Notes: generated from the letters alone by a model not told the origin. A stretch of DNA of 64,000 nt from Himantopus leucocephalus (GCA_003993805.1 RSEF01000002.1:67585404-67649403), one strand, 5' to 3'; shown: positions 50,526-63,248, counted from the stretch's first letter. Numbers and translations are program-made.

Positions 50526-53500
50526 ATTCTGCAGCAGACAGGCACTGGGGTTCATGCATCGGGAGAAAACCAGAGGTTTAAAAGAAAAAATGCTCCTTGG
50601 GTTTGCTTGGCTGTGTTACTCATCCTTGTGGAGCAGTGCAAGGACTAGATGTTGAGCATCGCAGGAAGAAAAGCCAGAAGAATAATTTCTGAATTTGAAA
50701 ACAGAGACCTTTGGTGGCCATAGGGACCTATGGGTTATGAAGGCTATTTCAAGCTAAGGAGGGGAGGTATAGTGCTGGGCCAGTGAATCAGGGTTATTTC
50801 CTGGCTGTAACTTACCACCAAGCTGTCCAAGCTCTGCTAATCCCGCTTGTGTGAAGCATGAGAGAAACAAGAAAAGAGCAATAGCCTGGGGTGTACCACT
50901 CTCGGCATACAGCACCCATAGGGGTAGAAACAAAAGAAGAAATTGTGGAGGCTTTGTAGCACAGTGTGACCTCTTTGAGAACAAAGATCCTTCAGGACAC
51001 TCAGGCTCAGAGGGGTCCCTTGTCTGGGTGAGGCTGAGGATGCTGCGCTGAGGGGCCACGGTCCCTCGCTGCCCTTGGTGCCCCTGCCCGTACTGACCAG
51101 CCTGCTCGCCAGCAGCACCCAGCAGCTGCGCCAGGCACCTGTGTTTCCCTGGTGCCCCTTAGGGCCCAAAGCCAGCGGGTTTGTATTTGGCTGGGACTAA
51201 TTTATTGGGAAAAAAACCTAAGACTGCTCCTGTCTTTTAATCTGGTAGCCGCAGTAGTGACAGTGCACTTTTATTTGGCTGGGTACAGGCATAGAGAAGC
51301 ATAAAGACCTTTTTCATAATGTGAGGGTATTGTACGTATGACTTTGTTATACGAGTACAATTCTGTGAGGCGTTCTTGCACACGCTGCTAATCACCAAGT
51401 CCTTTATTAGACTGTTCAGCTGAACACAGTTTGTGGCCTCGGAAGACTAGGTGCATGATACCCACTTGTATGGGTGCTCGTTTAGAGGTCAGAACTAAGG
51501 AACCGTATTCACTCTTGTTCATTATGCTTTAGAAAATAAAATTTACTGTACATACCACTCTCAGTCCATGGGGTCTGTCTCTACCGCAAGCGTAACTAGT
51601 AATGAACAGCAATGGTATTATAGCTAAAATTGTGCCTGCATTGCTATGTCAATACATTTTAGCTGAGGTGAAGAAGGTTGAGCTGCTAGAAACACCGATT
51701 TCAATTTATTAAGATCAATTCCAAACACTTAGGTTGAGAGTTGTTTCAATATCTGTGTTAACTTGTGGTTTAAAAATACCGTAGTATTGGTTATGACTTA
51801 AAATTTCTGTTTAATTAAAATTTGTCCAATGTCTGATATATTCTCAGATTTTCTGACAGTGAGATTGAGTGTGTGTGATGCTTTGGTGTGAGCAGGTTGT
51901 ATGAGTGTTTAAAGCATGTTAGTTGAATAAATACTTATTCAAGGTTGGGAAAAATTCCTGTCTCTGATATGGTGTGACAGCAGGTAAGGATTATTGTTCA
52001 TGATGCTAGGTAAAATGGCGTTATCCAGGATAGTAATTAGTTTAAGAACTATGCTGATAATAATGTCATGTTTTATCATGACTTTATGACTCAATGTCTA
52101 CCTCATGTCCTGGTTACTACCAACAAATGCACTTGTATCATACAATGAAGACCTTTGTTCTCTTGTAGGAATCACTGCCAGGAAAAGGCAATTAATAGAT
52201 TTGCTCTTATCAAGAGATCATGCTTAGAGAGGATGGTTAAACGCTTCCTAAAATGCACACAAATCTGAAAAAAAGTATAGATCATTTAATCTTGGGGCCA
52301 TCTTCTTCCCCGCCCAGAAGTAGCTCTTGGTTAACCAGTATTGTCCTGAGTGTTTATAGAAATTTATGGGTTATCTACTGCCCTTTACTTAATCCACATG
52401 ACATTTTACCAGCTGAAACAGTGGTTTATGTCACGCTTACACAAAACTGTCCATGGGGTATAAGACTGAGTGATTACTCTCACAATTTCACATGGCAAAA
52501 AAGCTGGGACACATGTTGTGTGTTGATAGGCACTGGAAAAAGCAGAGAAGTCTCTCCTGGCAACTTGTGCGGATGATATGAAAGTGGCAAGGAATCCTGG
52601 AAACTTTCCCAAAACTTCTTGTTTATAGATTGTGACAACATGGGGATTCCTACAGTCCTGGATTGTGTCTCTGTCACTTGTCCTTTGCCAGAAGGCACTG
52701 GTTAGTGTCTCACTGGAATGACTCTTTCCATGTCTTGGCCCTTGATGCTTTTACCGTTGAAAAAGACTTTACCAGGTTGGTGGGAAACACATCCCAGCTG
52801 CTAAGGTACTCCAAATTTGTCTTGGTTTCTAGGCACCAAAGGGATTTTTCTGTAACAGTGCATTATTAAGATTTTTTGGGGAGGTTTCTGGGAAAGAAAT
52901 GCACCTTATGCTCACGGCATTACTTGAAATCTTCCTCAAAACCTGAAATAGTGTTTTTAAAAAAAAGTACATCAAGTGCATTGTAGGAGTAAGCTCCTGA
53001 TTACGAGTTTGGAAACACAGCTATAAGAGAACATTATTAAGAGCAGGAAGATGAAGATTCAGCAAGTGTCTGATGTGAATCTCCTGTTCATGCTGACTCT
53101 GAGAGCTCCTCTGGGGCATCTCTCAGCTGCAAGAACCAAAGGGACACCATAGCACTGCTGGACCCCCAGGACTGCCTGTCAGAACATGCCTCTTTCAGGC
53201 ACAGCTCTGCTGTAGGGTTTTGAGGACACCTCTGCTCCAAATGTGCTCTCTTAGATGTATGGTACTAATTTGAAAGCTAAAAGCTGAATTCCCCTGGAAT
53301 CAGGTTGCTTAGCTTTGAGAGTTTGCTGGAGATGCATTTTGTTCAAGATGGCCTGTGTTCCTCTTTCTCTGTGTCCCTCAGTCCCATGAAGGATGTTGCT
53401 CTGCGTGTATGCCAAGCATGGCTCAGTTTTACTTTCTTGCATTCTTCAGGACCGGGATAAAAGGCAATTACAGAAAATAAGATGCTTCTTTGAATTTATA

Positions 53501-54371
53501 TATACCCATATTAAGTACTGAGGCTGATGCAGCTTGTGAAGTGAAGGGACATCATTGCAAGTCTGTGTTGCCGAAGAACACTGCTTTGCCCTGGTCCCTG
53601 CCTGGGGCTGCCAAAGGTGTTGTTAAGCATGGGGATGGGATTCATCACTAAGAGCAGGAGGGGAACAGATTTGGCCTGATTCTCAGGAGGAGGAGGGCAT
53701 GGAAGTGTGGCTCAGAGGTGGAGGTGGCATCACAAGCCACAGGCAATTTGAGAAAAAACAGGAGGACCCGAAAGTCCCAGTACACATTCATAGTTAAGTA
53801 AAGACAAACAAAAATGGGCATTAAAACACAAGGACAGAGTTTGTTTAGGAAGGACTGACTGGCAGAAAAGAAGGAAATGAAGTGTGAATAAAAGGGTGCC
53901 CACACCAAGTAGTCCAAGATGTGAGGAAAAATAGTCCGCTCTATAGTCTCAAGGTCGTGGAAAAAAGAGGAAAGAACATGGATATTTTCATGGGTAGTTG
54001 TCTACTGTAAATCTATAATAAAACAGGGGAATTTCCATCACACCAGAAGGATCAGACAGATGTGGGTTTAACCTAGCAAAATTATCCAACATCCAACTGT
54101 CAACAGAGATTTTTAACTACCTGTCAGGGACGGACTGCAGCTGGACAGCAGAGATTGTCCAAAATTTTATCAGACTGTGTTGGGATAAACTTTTTGGTAT
54201 GGATGGGAAACAAAGGAATTCATGGGGAGATCTACCAAATTTGATTCTGACAAGAAAGTCTCGCAAAGAATGCGAAGAAGAAAGGAGAAAGGCAGCAATT
54301 AGGAAAGGATGGTTAAAGAAAATCAATTGCAAGAAAGCAGACTTCAATAAGTTGAGGAGTTTGTTGATTTA

Positions 54372-54525
54372 TGTTAGATCTTGGGAAAACTCTCTAACAG
54401 TGGAGATGGTTAAGTAAAGAGGCAGAGTGCCAAGGAGGAGTGTGGAGTGTCCATTGCTGGGAGATTTGAGTCGATGAGAAAACTGAGTTAAGGGGCAGGT
54501 GATCCTGCACTGAAGCAGATGTTGC
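54372..54525 (+). mobile_element. Old CR1 remnant, end of ORF2
   Basis: The order TTAGATCTTGGGAAAAC, TCTCTAACAGTGGAGATGG, TTAAGTAAAGAGGCAGAG, TGCCAAGGAGGAGTGTGGAG, TGTCCATTGCTGGGAGATTT and finally GATCCTGC follows older sauropsid CR1 subfamilies. It covers the C-terminus of ORF2 into the 3' UTR. The translation NSLTVEMVK and what follows is the matching protein region with frame breaks. Sequence upstream to about 54120 may belong to the same element, but I cannot show it. Confidence 0.55.
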
Positions 54526-55618
54526 CCACTTGTGGCACTTTCTATGTCTGTTTTTGATGATCTGATGATAAAGAGATGATTATTGAGTTTAGCAGGTAAG
54601 TTGCATCCCTGCTTATTCCTAATTGCCTATAATAATATTCTGTATTCTTAGGAATATAACTAGCTGCTTTGTAAAGCACTTTGAAACATCAGATTACATG
54701 AAAAACGCCATTAGCATGCAAGTTACTCCCTCACAATAAACACCATTAAAAAAAGGAGTAAAGTTGCCAACATTTTATCTGATATCCCTAAACTGTTTTT
54801 TTCCCCCCACTGTACTCACCAACTGTTGTTTTTCAGACCACATTTGATGAATAGACAAGTCACTATTAAAATATATATTTAAGGAAGGGATAAATCCATA
54901 TTAAAGCAGTTGAAGAAAAATGCACAGCACATTAAGAGAACACTGTAAAAAGTGGCCTGGAATAGCATGGAAATGCCTGACAAATGTGAGTCTGCCAACA
55001 TGGAAGGACACCTTTAATGCATTATTTATAGATATTGCTTTACCACCACAAGCCATCGAGATCAAGGTCACCCAGTGGACTTCTGGGCAATGGGTCAAGT
55101 CTTGAGAGGCAATATTGATAACAGCAGCTGACAGTTTCTTGGATACAGCTGGTATTTTTCTAAGCAGCAGCCTTTTCTAACTTCTAGTGAACAATGGAAA
55201 TCTGTTTGCTGTGAAACTGCTCATGTCTCTCTTGGTCACAACTCATTAATTGTGGTCAGTCCCAGGCTTGGTGTAACTAGTCTCCCTCTTCCTTGCATCT
55301 TCCTGTAAATCAGCCAAGTAAATATATCTAATGAATACAACAATTCTAGGTGGGTTTTTTTTGTTTTATTTTTAAGTTCCCCAGACTCCGGTTTTCCTCT
55401 CTCCCTGTTCTCTGCCAGTCATATTTTCTAATGTTTTGAAGTCTCAAAGCTGAACACTTGCAGTGTGCTGGGATCAACAATAATAAAATGTAAGCTGTGA
55501 CTGAGGAAAGCATAAATAGTCTCTGTGACTCCCAGCGCAATGATTTCTCTGCCTGGTTTTAAAGGTTTCCACTCCCTTTGTAACCTGTTCTTCCTATTGA
55601 TTATCATGACTTGTGCAG

Positions 55619-55700
55619 GTTTTTTTTTTTGTTTGGTTGGTTTTTTGTTTTGTTGTTTGGTTTGTGGGGTTTTTTTGTGTGTATGTTGTTTTTTTTTCCT
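55619..55700. repeat. T/G-rich low-complexity tract
   Basis: Runs of T alternating with GG and TTG units, such as TTTGGTTGG and TTTGTTTTGTTG, form an 80-bp T/G-only strand asymmetry. The Phe/Gly/Val-rich plus frames across it are artefacts. Confidence 0.85.
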
Positions 55701-58280
55701 TAATGTTATTTAACGTAATTTCTTCTCAGGGGAAGATGGAAGAAAAAGCCATTTTGATCTTTTTAGCCAAATCACATTCTTATTTAGCAATCCAAGTGAC
55801 ACCTCATAAGGTGTGCTGTGACATTTTTTTCCTCAAAATGATTTTGCCTGACAAGGCCTCCTCGCCATTTAGAAGCTTGCCTCAGACTACTTGCTTGGAG
55901 GCTCTTAACTTATTCCTGACCTGCTCCTGTTCCTTCAAGGATCAGTTCTTATTGCTTACCTAGTACATTGGTTTACAGTCTAAACCAGTTAGTAAACTGC
56001 TGATAGGAGGCTTGATCAACATTTTATTAAATTTCTTCTTTTTTTTCATTCCTTTTGTGTGTTCCTCTTACTGTTAAATTTTCAGTGGCGTTAAACTAAC
56101 CATGTTTGTATGTTCATCTCATATTGGATAATGGACCTTCCTTTCCAGAGCAATCCATCAGCTTTTGTTAACATAAATAATGATTTTCATTGAGAAAATA
56201 AACAGCATAACCAGGTGACCTCTTTTTAAGAAGAGATTAACGTACATAGATAATGTTAACTTTCTTCTGAGTGACCAGACTGCAACTTAGCTCTATGTCT
56301 AGTTTTAAGACAGAAAAAAATATTGAAAACGAATTACCTCTTATAATCCCCATATTTCTTTAAAAGACTTTGGAAGGACTTCATTCAAAGTAAGTAATAA
56401 TCCCTAAGAGTAACCATAGTGAGGTGAAAATTGATGGATTCTCTCTGTACTTGCTTTAATCACTGGGAAAAAACTACAAGATTATACAAAGAAAGCTGAA
56501 ATCTGGGCACTGCATCTGCCAGAGCTACTGAGTTTCCATTAGCTGCCAGACATTGTGGCATATTTTGTTCCTAGTAATAGTGGTGTAAATTATTCCTATT
56601 GAAATTGAAGGAGTTACACTGAAATTAATCTGGCATAATCTAGTGCAGACTTCCTCTCCTTCCTCTTCTGAAGCAATATGGTTTGCCTAATGTATATACA
56701 ATAATTAATTTAAACTAACATGAAATAGCCCATTTATCCTTGAAAGGATTCTGGATTAGAAGACTTCTAGTCCAATTTTCAGGATTATTTCTGTTTATAT
56801 GGCAAAACCACTTGCAAAAATAAACTAGGGCAGCAGAAAAAAAGAACCTCCACCAATTGGACTTTGTTTTGTAAAAGTTTGGCACAAGATTTTTTTTTAT
56901 TATTAGATATTGAATTATTTCCCTGCATTAGTTAAAAGAATATCTTTGGTACTTTGTGATGGAGGACATGTCTCTAACAGTCAAAAATGTCATGTCTGTA
57001 GTCTGCAGGCACTGGTGTGTGTTGTGCTATTCATCAATCAGTGATTTTGTATTGCTGCAGATAAGATCAATGCTTGTCACTTGTGAACTCTGGCTTCTAA
57101 TCCAATATTTACATCAATTTTAATGGCTAGTTGCAACGTGCATGCCTACAGCAGAGAGAAGGCTCTATTTGCTGGGGCAGTGGGGATCTGAGATTGCCTG
57201 GCAGGAGCAAAGTATTGATCATTTTGCTGTCACTGGGGTTCATTGGGGATTTAGTGTAGGGACGCTTCAGTGTCTCTGTGAAGAGACAGGGTGGGTGCAG
57301 CCATATATGTTGGGTCCAGGTCCTTAGCTCTGGTCATGAAAGACCAGGGCTTGCTCCCACAGAGCTCCTCAGATGCGTCTGCAGCAAACTCCAGCTTCTG
57401 CGGGGGTGGGTCTCGTTTGATTTGGCACAATGCAAATGCATGAAACTCACCCCGGCTGTGCATGGCAGCAAGGCGAACAGGTCATCCGGAAATGTTACAT
57501 GCTGGGTATGCGGACAGTGCTCCTAGTGGCATCAGCTTGAATCCCACATCACAGCTGGATTTACATCGAGCTGCACACCCAGAGCGTCTCTTCACTGTTC
57601 CCTCTGCTTTGGGGATGCAATGCGGAGACACCAGCCTTGGCTGCATGGGCACAGCTGACATCAAGCAGTATTTATCTATTCTGGTGCCATGCTGCACCAA
57701 AACTGCTGTGCTCTCTGCAGAGCTGACCTGGCCTGGGAGAAGTCTGCCCATGTTTACTTGGCACTCACACCTGCAAACCTGACCAGATGAAGGTGTCCTT
57801 GCAGCTGGGGTGTGAGGATCCAGCTGTGCGTAAGTAGGAGTAAGCAGGTCCTCATGTGCTAAGGAATAAAACGTCCAGTCCGCGAATTGCTTAACAAAAT
57901 GTACTTTAAGTGGCACGTGAGAGGTAATGATGAGTAACAGCTACATCATCACGTAGAACATTATCCCAGCACTGACTCTATGTACAGTCTCAGAGCTGAA
58001 CCTTGGCTTTTCCCACACCTGTGTCATGAGATTGCATCATCTGACATCAAGGATTGTTCCTGCGGTATTTCTTTCTTATGTAACATAGAAACGAAAGCTC
58101 TGTGAAATGGATGGAACCTACTTAAATATTTCTCTTTCAGTATCTCTCACAAATGATTTCCATCCTAAAAATCTGAGGCTTGAAACCTTGTGGGAAAAGA
58201 AAAGGTGAACCTTTTCAGCTGCATGTTTACAATACACAACAGAAACACATCCCTTTGCACAATGTTTTAATTAACCTTAC

Positions 58281-58487
58281 TCAATTTAATTCTTGCTTTT
58301 AATTTTGCTCCAACATTCATATGAATTTTTTTTGGTGTAATTTGGAAGACCTGGTGATCAGTCAGTGTAGTGAGTTTGCTGATTTTCATGAGTAGAAGTG
58401 TCAAATATTCCTTCACTGTTTGCAAGGTGATGCCCTCCTCTTCATAGTCCTGACCACTATGAGCATGCCAAGTGTCCCGGCTAACCA
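58281..58487 (-). other. Exon-like segment, phase-symmetric, unrecognised protein
   Basis: On the minus strand a pyrimidine-rich acceptor (ATCTTCCCTTCTAG; the AG is at 58489-58488) and a donor GTAAGG (GT at 58280-58279) enclose exactly 207 nt. One frame is open throughout, beginning after two bases and leaving one, so it would be a phase 1-1 exon. The peptide contains GQDYEEEGITLQTVKEYL and then a Lys-rich end. I do not recognise it. The donor lacks the usual AG before GT. Supporting points are symmetric phase and protein-like composition; against it, a 73-codon frame is not rare by chance. Confidence 0.22.
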
Positions 58488-59272
58488 CTAGAAGGGAAGA
58501 TATTTGGGATAATTTTCAGCTTGCTTTGCTTTAATTGATTTTACACAGTTTGATGGGTATAATTACTTCTTTATAATCAAGTATTTTTTAAACTAAATCA
58601 TATATACAAATAAATCCTAGTTGTCTACTAAAACCTGAAATCTGAATGCATATGTCCAAGCTGAAGGTATAAGGCTTACTCTCCAAACTGTCTGGAGCTG
58701 TGCTCAGCTGTATGTCGCTGTGAGGAAGAAGAGTTAGCTTTATACTGCTTTCATGCCTCTCTCTTCCCAGGGCCCTCTGGGAACCACGTTGGTCCCTGGC
58801 CTCCTTGCAGTAACCTCAGAGCTCTCGTTTATGCCTCGTTACCTATGGCTCCCAGGAGGCTGAAGTCCTGGAGCGGGGTGTAGTATTACCAAGGTGTAGA
58901 CTCTGGCTACTGTTCCTTCCTCTTGGTTATGCCTCTTGCAATAGAGGCTAAAAGAAGATTTTACGTCACTGGGAGTCATGCATGCGTAAGGCAAGGTGTT
59001 CTCCAGCTGAACCGGCTGCTTTATGCTTCTGGTGCAGAACAGAGCATCTGGGACAGGAAAGGGGATGAGGTTAACCCTCTGCAGCACAGCTGGGTCTATT
59101 AACTGAACAGGCCAAGTGTTGCTGGCGTCATATTAAGCGCAGGCTGTCATTTGAACCTGCAACTTTGTGGAGTCATTCCTATTTTTCCCTTTTCTTTACA
59201 TCCCTCTTCCACCATCTTTGTTTCGTGGTTTCAAATACTCTTGCTACACTAACATATTTAAAAGAAGTGAAA

Positions 59273-59320
59273 ATCATAGAGATTAGAAATGGGAAGGGCT
59301 GCTAAGTCTAGACTGAGTGT
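59273..59320 (-). mobile_element. Old CR1 3' tip remnant
   Basis: AATCATAGAGATTAGAAATG, then GGAAGGGCTGCTAAGTCTAG, resembles the reverse complement of the terminal part of older CR1 subfamilies (an ATCATAGA word, then GGAAGGGAC, then a CTAGTC word). Only about 50 bp are visible and divergence is high. Confidence 0.4.
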
Positions 59321-59772
59321 TGAATCAGAAAGCATAGCTTAGTTTTTTAGTCTGAATTTTAATGTTGCATCACTGGTGTACCTGTAATAAGAGCACATGA
59401 TTCATTCCTATGCCAAAGCAGATTTATTTTTGCTGTACTATACTATCTGGTGTGCTTTGTCCTGTCTATATGCAAATACCTTGAATGATGATATTTCCGT
59501 TTATCCCCTCCAGAGATTATTCTGTGGGCTGATACATTGTATTGTTAATGCATATTTTTTCCTAACAAATAATTCTGCATGAGTTTTACTTCCTTTCTTT
59601 TTTTTTTCTTTCATTGTATCTATCTCAAAATCTTTTCCTTTCTTTGTGATTATTCTTGGACATTTTATCACGTATATTTGCTATAGCAGGAAAGAGATCA
59701 TTCTGAGAGTGGATATCCTATAATAGCAGAGTGGACATATATTTCCTATGCTTGTGGTGGAACAGCTAATGA

Positions 59773-59990
59773 CCAAGTAGCCAATAAAAAGTGCTCTATT
59801 CACTACTCATATTGTATCCACTATGTTTATTTTTAAAACCGTTGACGTCTTTCCCACCAACCATGTTGCTCTTGCAGTTCCNCCAAGTAGCCAATAAAAA
59901 GTGCTCTATTCACTACTCATATTGTACCCACTATGTTTATTTTTAAAACTGTTGACGTCTTTCCCACCAACCAAGTTGCTCTTGCAGTTC
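59773..59990. repeat. 108-bp direct duplication around a single N (probable assembly artefact)
   Basis: Bases 59773-59880 recur at 59883-59990, separated only by C and a single N (59882). Three bases differ (a T/C in the ATTGTATCC word, a C/T after TTTTAAAAC, a T/A in CCATGTTG). This is the same signature as the 9-kb duplication and is best read as two unmerged contig ends. A real tandem duplication is less likely. Confidence 0.85.
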
Positions 59991-60639
59991 TTATAAGTCT
60001 CCGGGATCCTGAATGGAGACACGCCAGCTGCAGTGCAAAGGCAGGACGAGATGAAGGTCTTGTTCCCTACCATGCTCTGAGACAGGGGACCTCTGGTGCG
60101 AATGGTGGAGGGAATGCAAGGAAAAGTAGCTATGCCTTTCACTTACTGAGTCTGAGCTCTGATGCTTAGCACTGTTAATCTGGGTCCAAAGCTTTTACCT
60201 CACTGCACGCTAAAGGTGTAACAGCATTTAAATGCTGAACAGAGTAGCTATATATAAATACTTAGAGAACTTTAAAACAGCAAGCTCTTAGAAAAGATGA
60301 GTCTGAGGCACTGTTGAGGAATGTTTTCAATTGGTATGAGACTGACCAGCACACAGTTCAACTCAGTCTGTGTGTGTGTTAGCCTTGGGTTGGGGAGAGA
60401 GGAATGCCCTTTGCAAGCGGCTGGACTCCCTGCAAGGGATAAGCACTGTGGGTTATTTTACCTGCTGGAGCTTCAGATGAACGAAGCAGGGAGCAGGAGA
60501 CACTCCTGGGTACATTTTCCATCAACACTTTCAGGTGGAGAATACTGGAATCAATCCAGAGGCCAGGGACTAGACTCCAATTAAAAGCAGCTGGAGCTTT
60601 TTGCTTTGATTATTATGTTAAGAGTTAAGCTTAAGCCAG
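59991..60639. other. Non-coding, nothing recognised
   Basis: Moderately GC-rich sequence with scattered CpGs around 60000-60120 and short frames on both strands. I see no motif, repeat family or splice-bounded frame that I can name. Confidence 0.5.
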
Positions 60640-61470
60640 CTAAAGAGTGGATGTTTGAGCAGTGTCTGACATGATTGGCAGGATGGTTGTAAAGTCAGGA
60701 CCATCTGAAAGTGAAAATAAGTACTCCATGTCGGATGTGACAGAGGAAGGGAGCTCATGAAGGTTGTAAAGGATGGATAGCTGTGGCCAAAGCAGCTTGG
60801 TGTTTGCAGTAGCATTCTGGACAGATCTCAGCTGTTCCAGATTACACTGTTCAAGGTCAGGCATTTTTCAAGGAGAGTGCAGGAGCTAGACATGGTGTGA
60901 GGGGAGTTTCACCTCTGCAGCTGCATGGGAGGAGAAAAAAAAAAATCCCAATGTTAGCACTGGGACTCAGAGTATAATAATCAATGTGAGGCTCAACAGG
61001 CTGTCGTCGAAAGGGACACCCCACTGCATGTTCCCCGAATTCCATTAGTTTTCATGAAGCCATGCTGCCAGCAGGGTTGAAGAGCTGATCCAGCTCAAAC
61101 CTCACGTGGGAAAATTGGGTTATGCTTTTTGTGGCAGCTCACACTTAGGCTGACTTAAAATGATGGAAACTGCCAACTCGGACTGCTCTCCAAAGACAGT
61201 ACCCATGCTGCAAGACTGAGTGACAAGCAGAATAATGGCGTTGTCTAGAGAGATTGAGAAAAACAAGTGGGGGAGGAGGAATTGCAGCTCTATTTTAACC
61301 ACTCTGAACTTCAGCTGACAGCTAAACACCCGTGAGGAGATGTCAGTGAGACGGGCCCAGATTTTAGCCTGTAAAGGAGGAGACAAGTCTGGAGCAGAGA
61401 GAGAGGTCTATAGGTCATCAGGATAGAGAGAGCAGATGCGTTCAGATTGGTGGATACAATTACTAGCATT
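60640..61470 (-). mobile_element. Ancient L2-clade LINE, reverse-transcriptase region
   Basis: Minus-strand translation from about 61460 gives a polymerase core with the order and spacing of L2-type LINE RT. YPDD (61425-61414) stands at the YADD catalytic box with both Asp intact, followed after 23 residues by LTDISS (the LSDISSWM block). Next come a QLKF block and KIEL, at the LKLN and KTELL positions, without any length change. The only stop here is a TAG (61410-61408) where L2 has Gln, a CAG-to-TAG change. Further down, another frame has LEQLRSVQNATA (about 60830), the VQNAAAR block, then LHELPSS. The element is shifted between these parts, with about 140 bp extra including an A-rich run near 60940. 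It is a dead fossil; no intact ORF remains. Confidence 0.8.
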
Positions 61471-63248
61471 TTTTTCTTGCCTTTATCAGAATTCTTTCCA
61501 ATATGTCTGTTGATATCTTTCTGTTAGAGAATTGTTTCACACTCAGCATATTGAAGCAGATTGATCTTCAACAAGATCATGACCTGATGTCCTGTATCGG
61601 GAGATCTAAACTGTGCTGGCCCCTCCTCTGAGTTTGGGGTATTGTGAATTCATGCTCTTTTTGCTCTTTTCCATGCTTCTGCTCTGTGTTTCTATACTTT
61701 GGACTATTTCTCTTCTAAGAGATTAGCTGATCATTTTCCAGGGTGCATTTTTTAATTTCTCTAGGGGTTCTGAATTATTTCTTGCTATCCTCTCAGCGAT
61801 GTACACAGCACTTCTCATTGTGTGAGTGAAATGAGGTTTGTATAACCTTGTGGTATGTACACCTTACAGCACAGCCCTTGTGAAATGACCATATAAGCTG
61901 AATGAATATAGAAGATAAGATGTTTGTCTTCAGCAATAATGATTGTCTGAGTATTTCAGATATTACATAATTTGCTGTTTAGCCTGTCTGGCCACTTCTA
62001 TTCTTTGTTTCCTTCCCATACATACCTCGTGACATGGTAAGTGTTTAGTTCCAATTTCCTTGGTGGTAACAAATCTTACGAATTTTGTATAAAAGTTATG
62101 AGGAGTCAATGACGTGTTTCAAACCATGCTGCCAGTATTGTACAGTGACTTAAACATCTTACAAGTAATTTAAAATGCATTTACAGGACATGACAGTTAT
62201 ATTATCAAGCACCACAAATTACTGCAAACATAGACTGTATACTATATTATAAAAACTGTCCTTTTTCATAAATGGCTTAAACATGCTCTGAAAACATATT
62301 TAATATAATGAGTAGCCTTTAACATCAAATAAAGGCAATTTTGCTGGCTGTTAACAAGTTATAACTATTTAAAAAGCCATTCAAAATAAACAACACTATT
62401 TGTGGGTATACAATGAACAATCTAGTAGAATATTGGTAAAATGCTTTGCATTTGAGAGGGTATCTTTATAAAAAAATTAAAATTGTATTTCTATTATGAA
62501 ATTTCCAACATTTCTTAAAAAAGGTATTTGGAATAAAAACTACCTTGAAATTTGTAGATTTCTTTGATCGTATTTGAATATGTTACAAACAAATAGAGCC
62601 ACTTTGAAATGGTGTATGTGTTTGCAAACACTTCAGTAAAATATGAAAATTTAAAAAGTATATGACATACTAGGCGAAAATACCTAATAAAATATTCCCA
62701 AGTTTCCCCAAAAAAGTTTTCAGTGGGGAAAACTACTATATTTTACTCCTCTAGAATAAGATAGTGTTATTTTATGGAATAAAATCAACTGAAATTTTTA
62801 TAGAAGAAAATACTCCCTGGAATAAAATAGCGGAAATAGAGGAGTTATTTCCTAATACACTGGAAGAAAGGTTAAAAAGTCAATGAACTGAAGGCCTTCT
62901 TCCTGGACAAACTGAGGTGTGAGAAACACCAGGGGAGAGAAGTGTGAAAGCAAGACAGAACTTTTTCATCTTAATTACAAAAAGTTTCCATTTTGATTAA
63001 GTCCATTTTCCAGTCCAGACTATTTTGTTCAGAGGAATTTTAACCAAAGTTGCAAAGAATGGATAGCCACCTTACCTGAATATTAGAGTAACCCTCTGCT
63101 GTTTATTAATAGATGGAATTGAAAAATGATAAATCAATTGTCTTTCTTGGTTTAATTATATCTGTTAAAGGTATTTATTTGTGTTTCCAGAAAGAAATCA
63201 GAGGTGAGCTGGGTTTGGTTTAATTGTTTTGTGTAGATTGATGAAAAA
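61471..63248. other. AT-rich non-coding region
   Basis: Strongly AT-rich, especially 62150-62860, with no frame over 60 codons from about 61390 to 63266. I see no gene or repeat family here. The left few tens of bases may still belong to the L2 element. Confidence 0.65.

Larger units (their letters stand above)
50526..59772. other. Non-coding region, no gene recognised
   Basis: No intact gene seen. GC-richer patches lie at about 50990-51180 and 57150-57800, with overlapping meaningless frames on both strands. Old CR1 remnants, a T/G-rich tract and one exon-like segment are listed separately. Confidence 0.6.

Noticed and set aside
49440..50581. Four open frames of about 350 codons spanning 49.4-50.6 kb
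   Set aside because: They consist almost wholly of unknown residues across 1000 N; only the left-edge peptide on the minus strand carries information.
50754..51169. 101- and 110-codon minus frames near 50.9 kb
   Set aside because: Two overlapping frames on the same strand plus one opposite, without family resemblance; typical of GC-rich non-coding DNA.
56740..56830. Possible old CR1 tail (AGAAGACTTCTAGTCCAATT)
   Set aside because: Only a CTAGTCCAA word matches older CR1 tails in reverse orientation; too short to call.
57142..57916. Overlapping frames up to 144 codons at 57.1-57.9 kb as a gene
   Set aside because: Frames are open on both strands because the patch is GC-richer. No splice-bounded exon, motif or recognisable family was found.
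59930..60169. Plus-strand exon after the TTGCTCTTGCAG acceptor-like word
   Set aside because: The acceptor is plausible, but no consensus donor follows, the frame is short, and the region adjoins the single-N duplication.
60857..61045. 62-codon minus frame between the two L2 parts as a separate gene
   Set aside because: It lies within the L2 element and crosses the A-rich insertion; no independent support.
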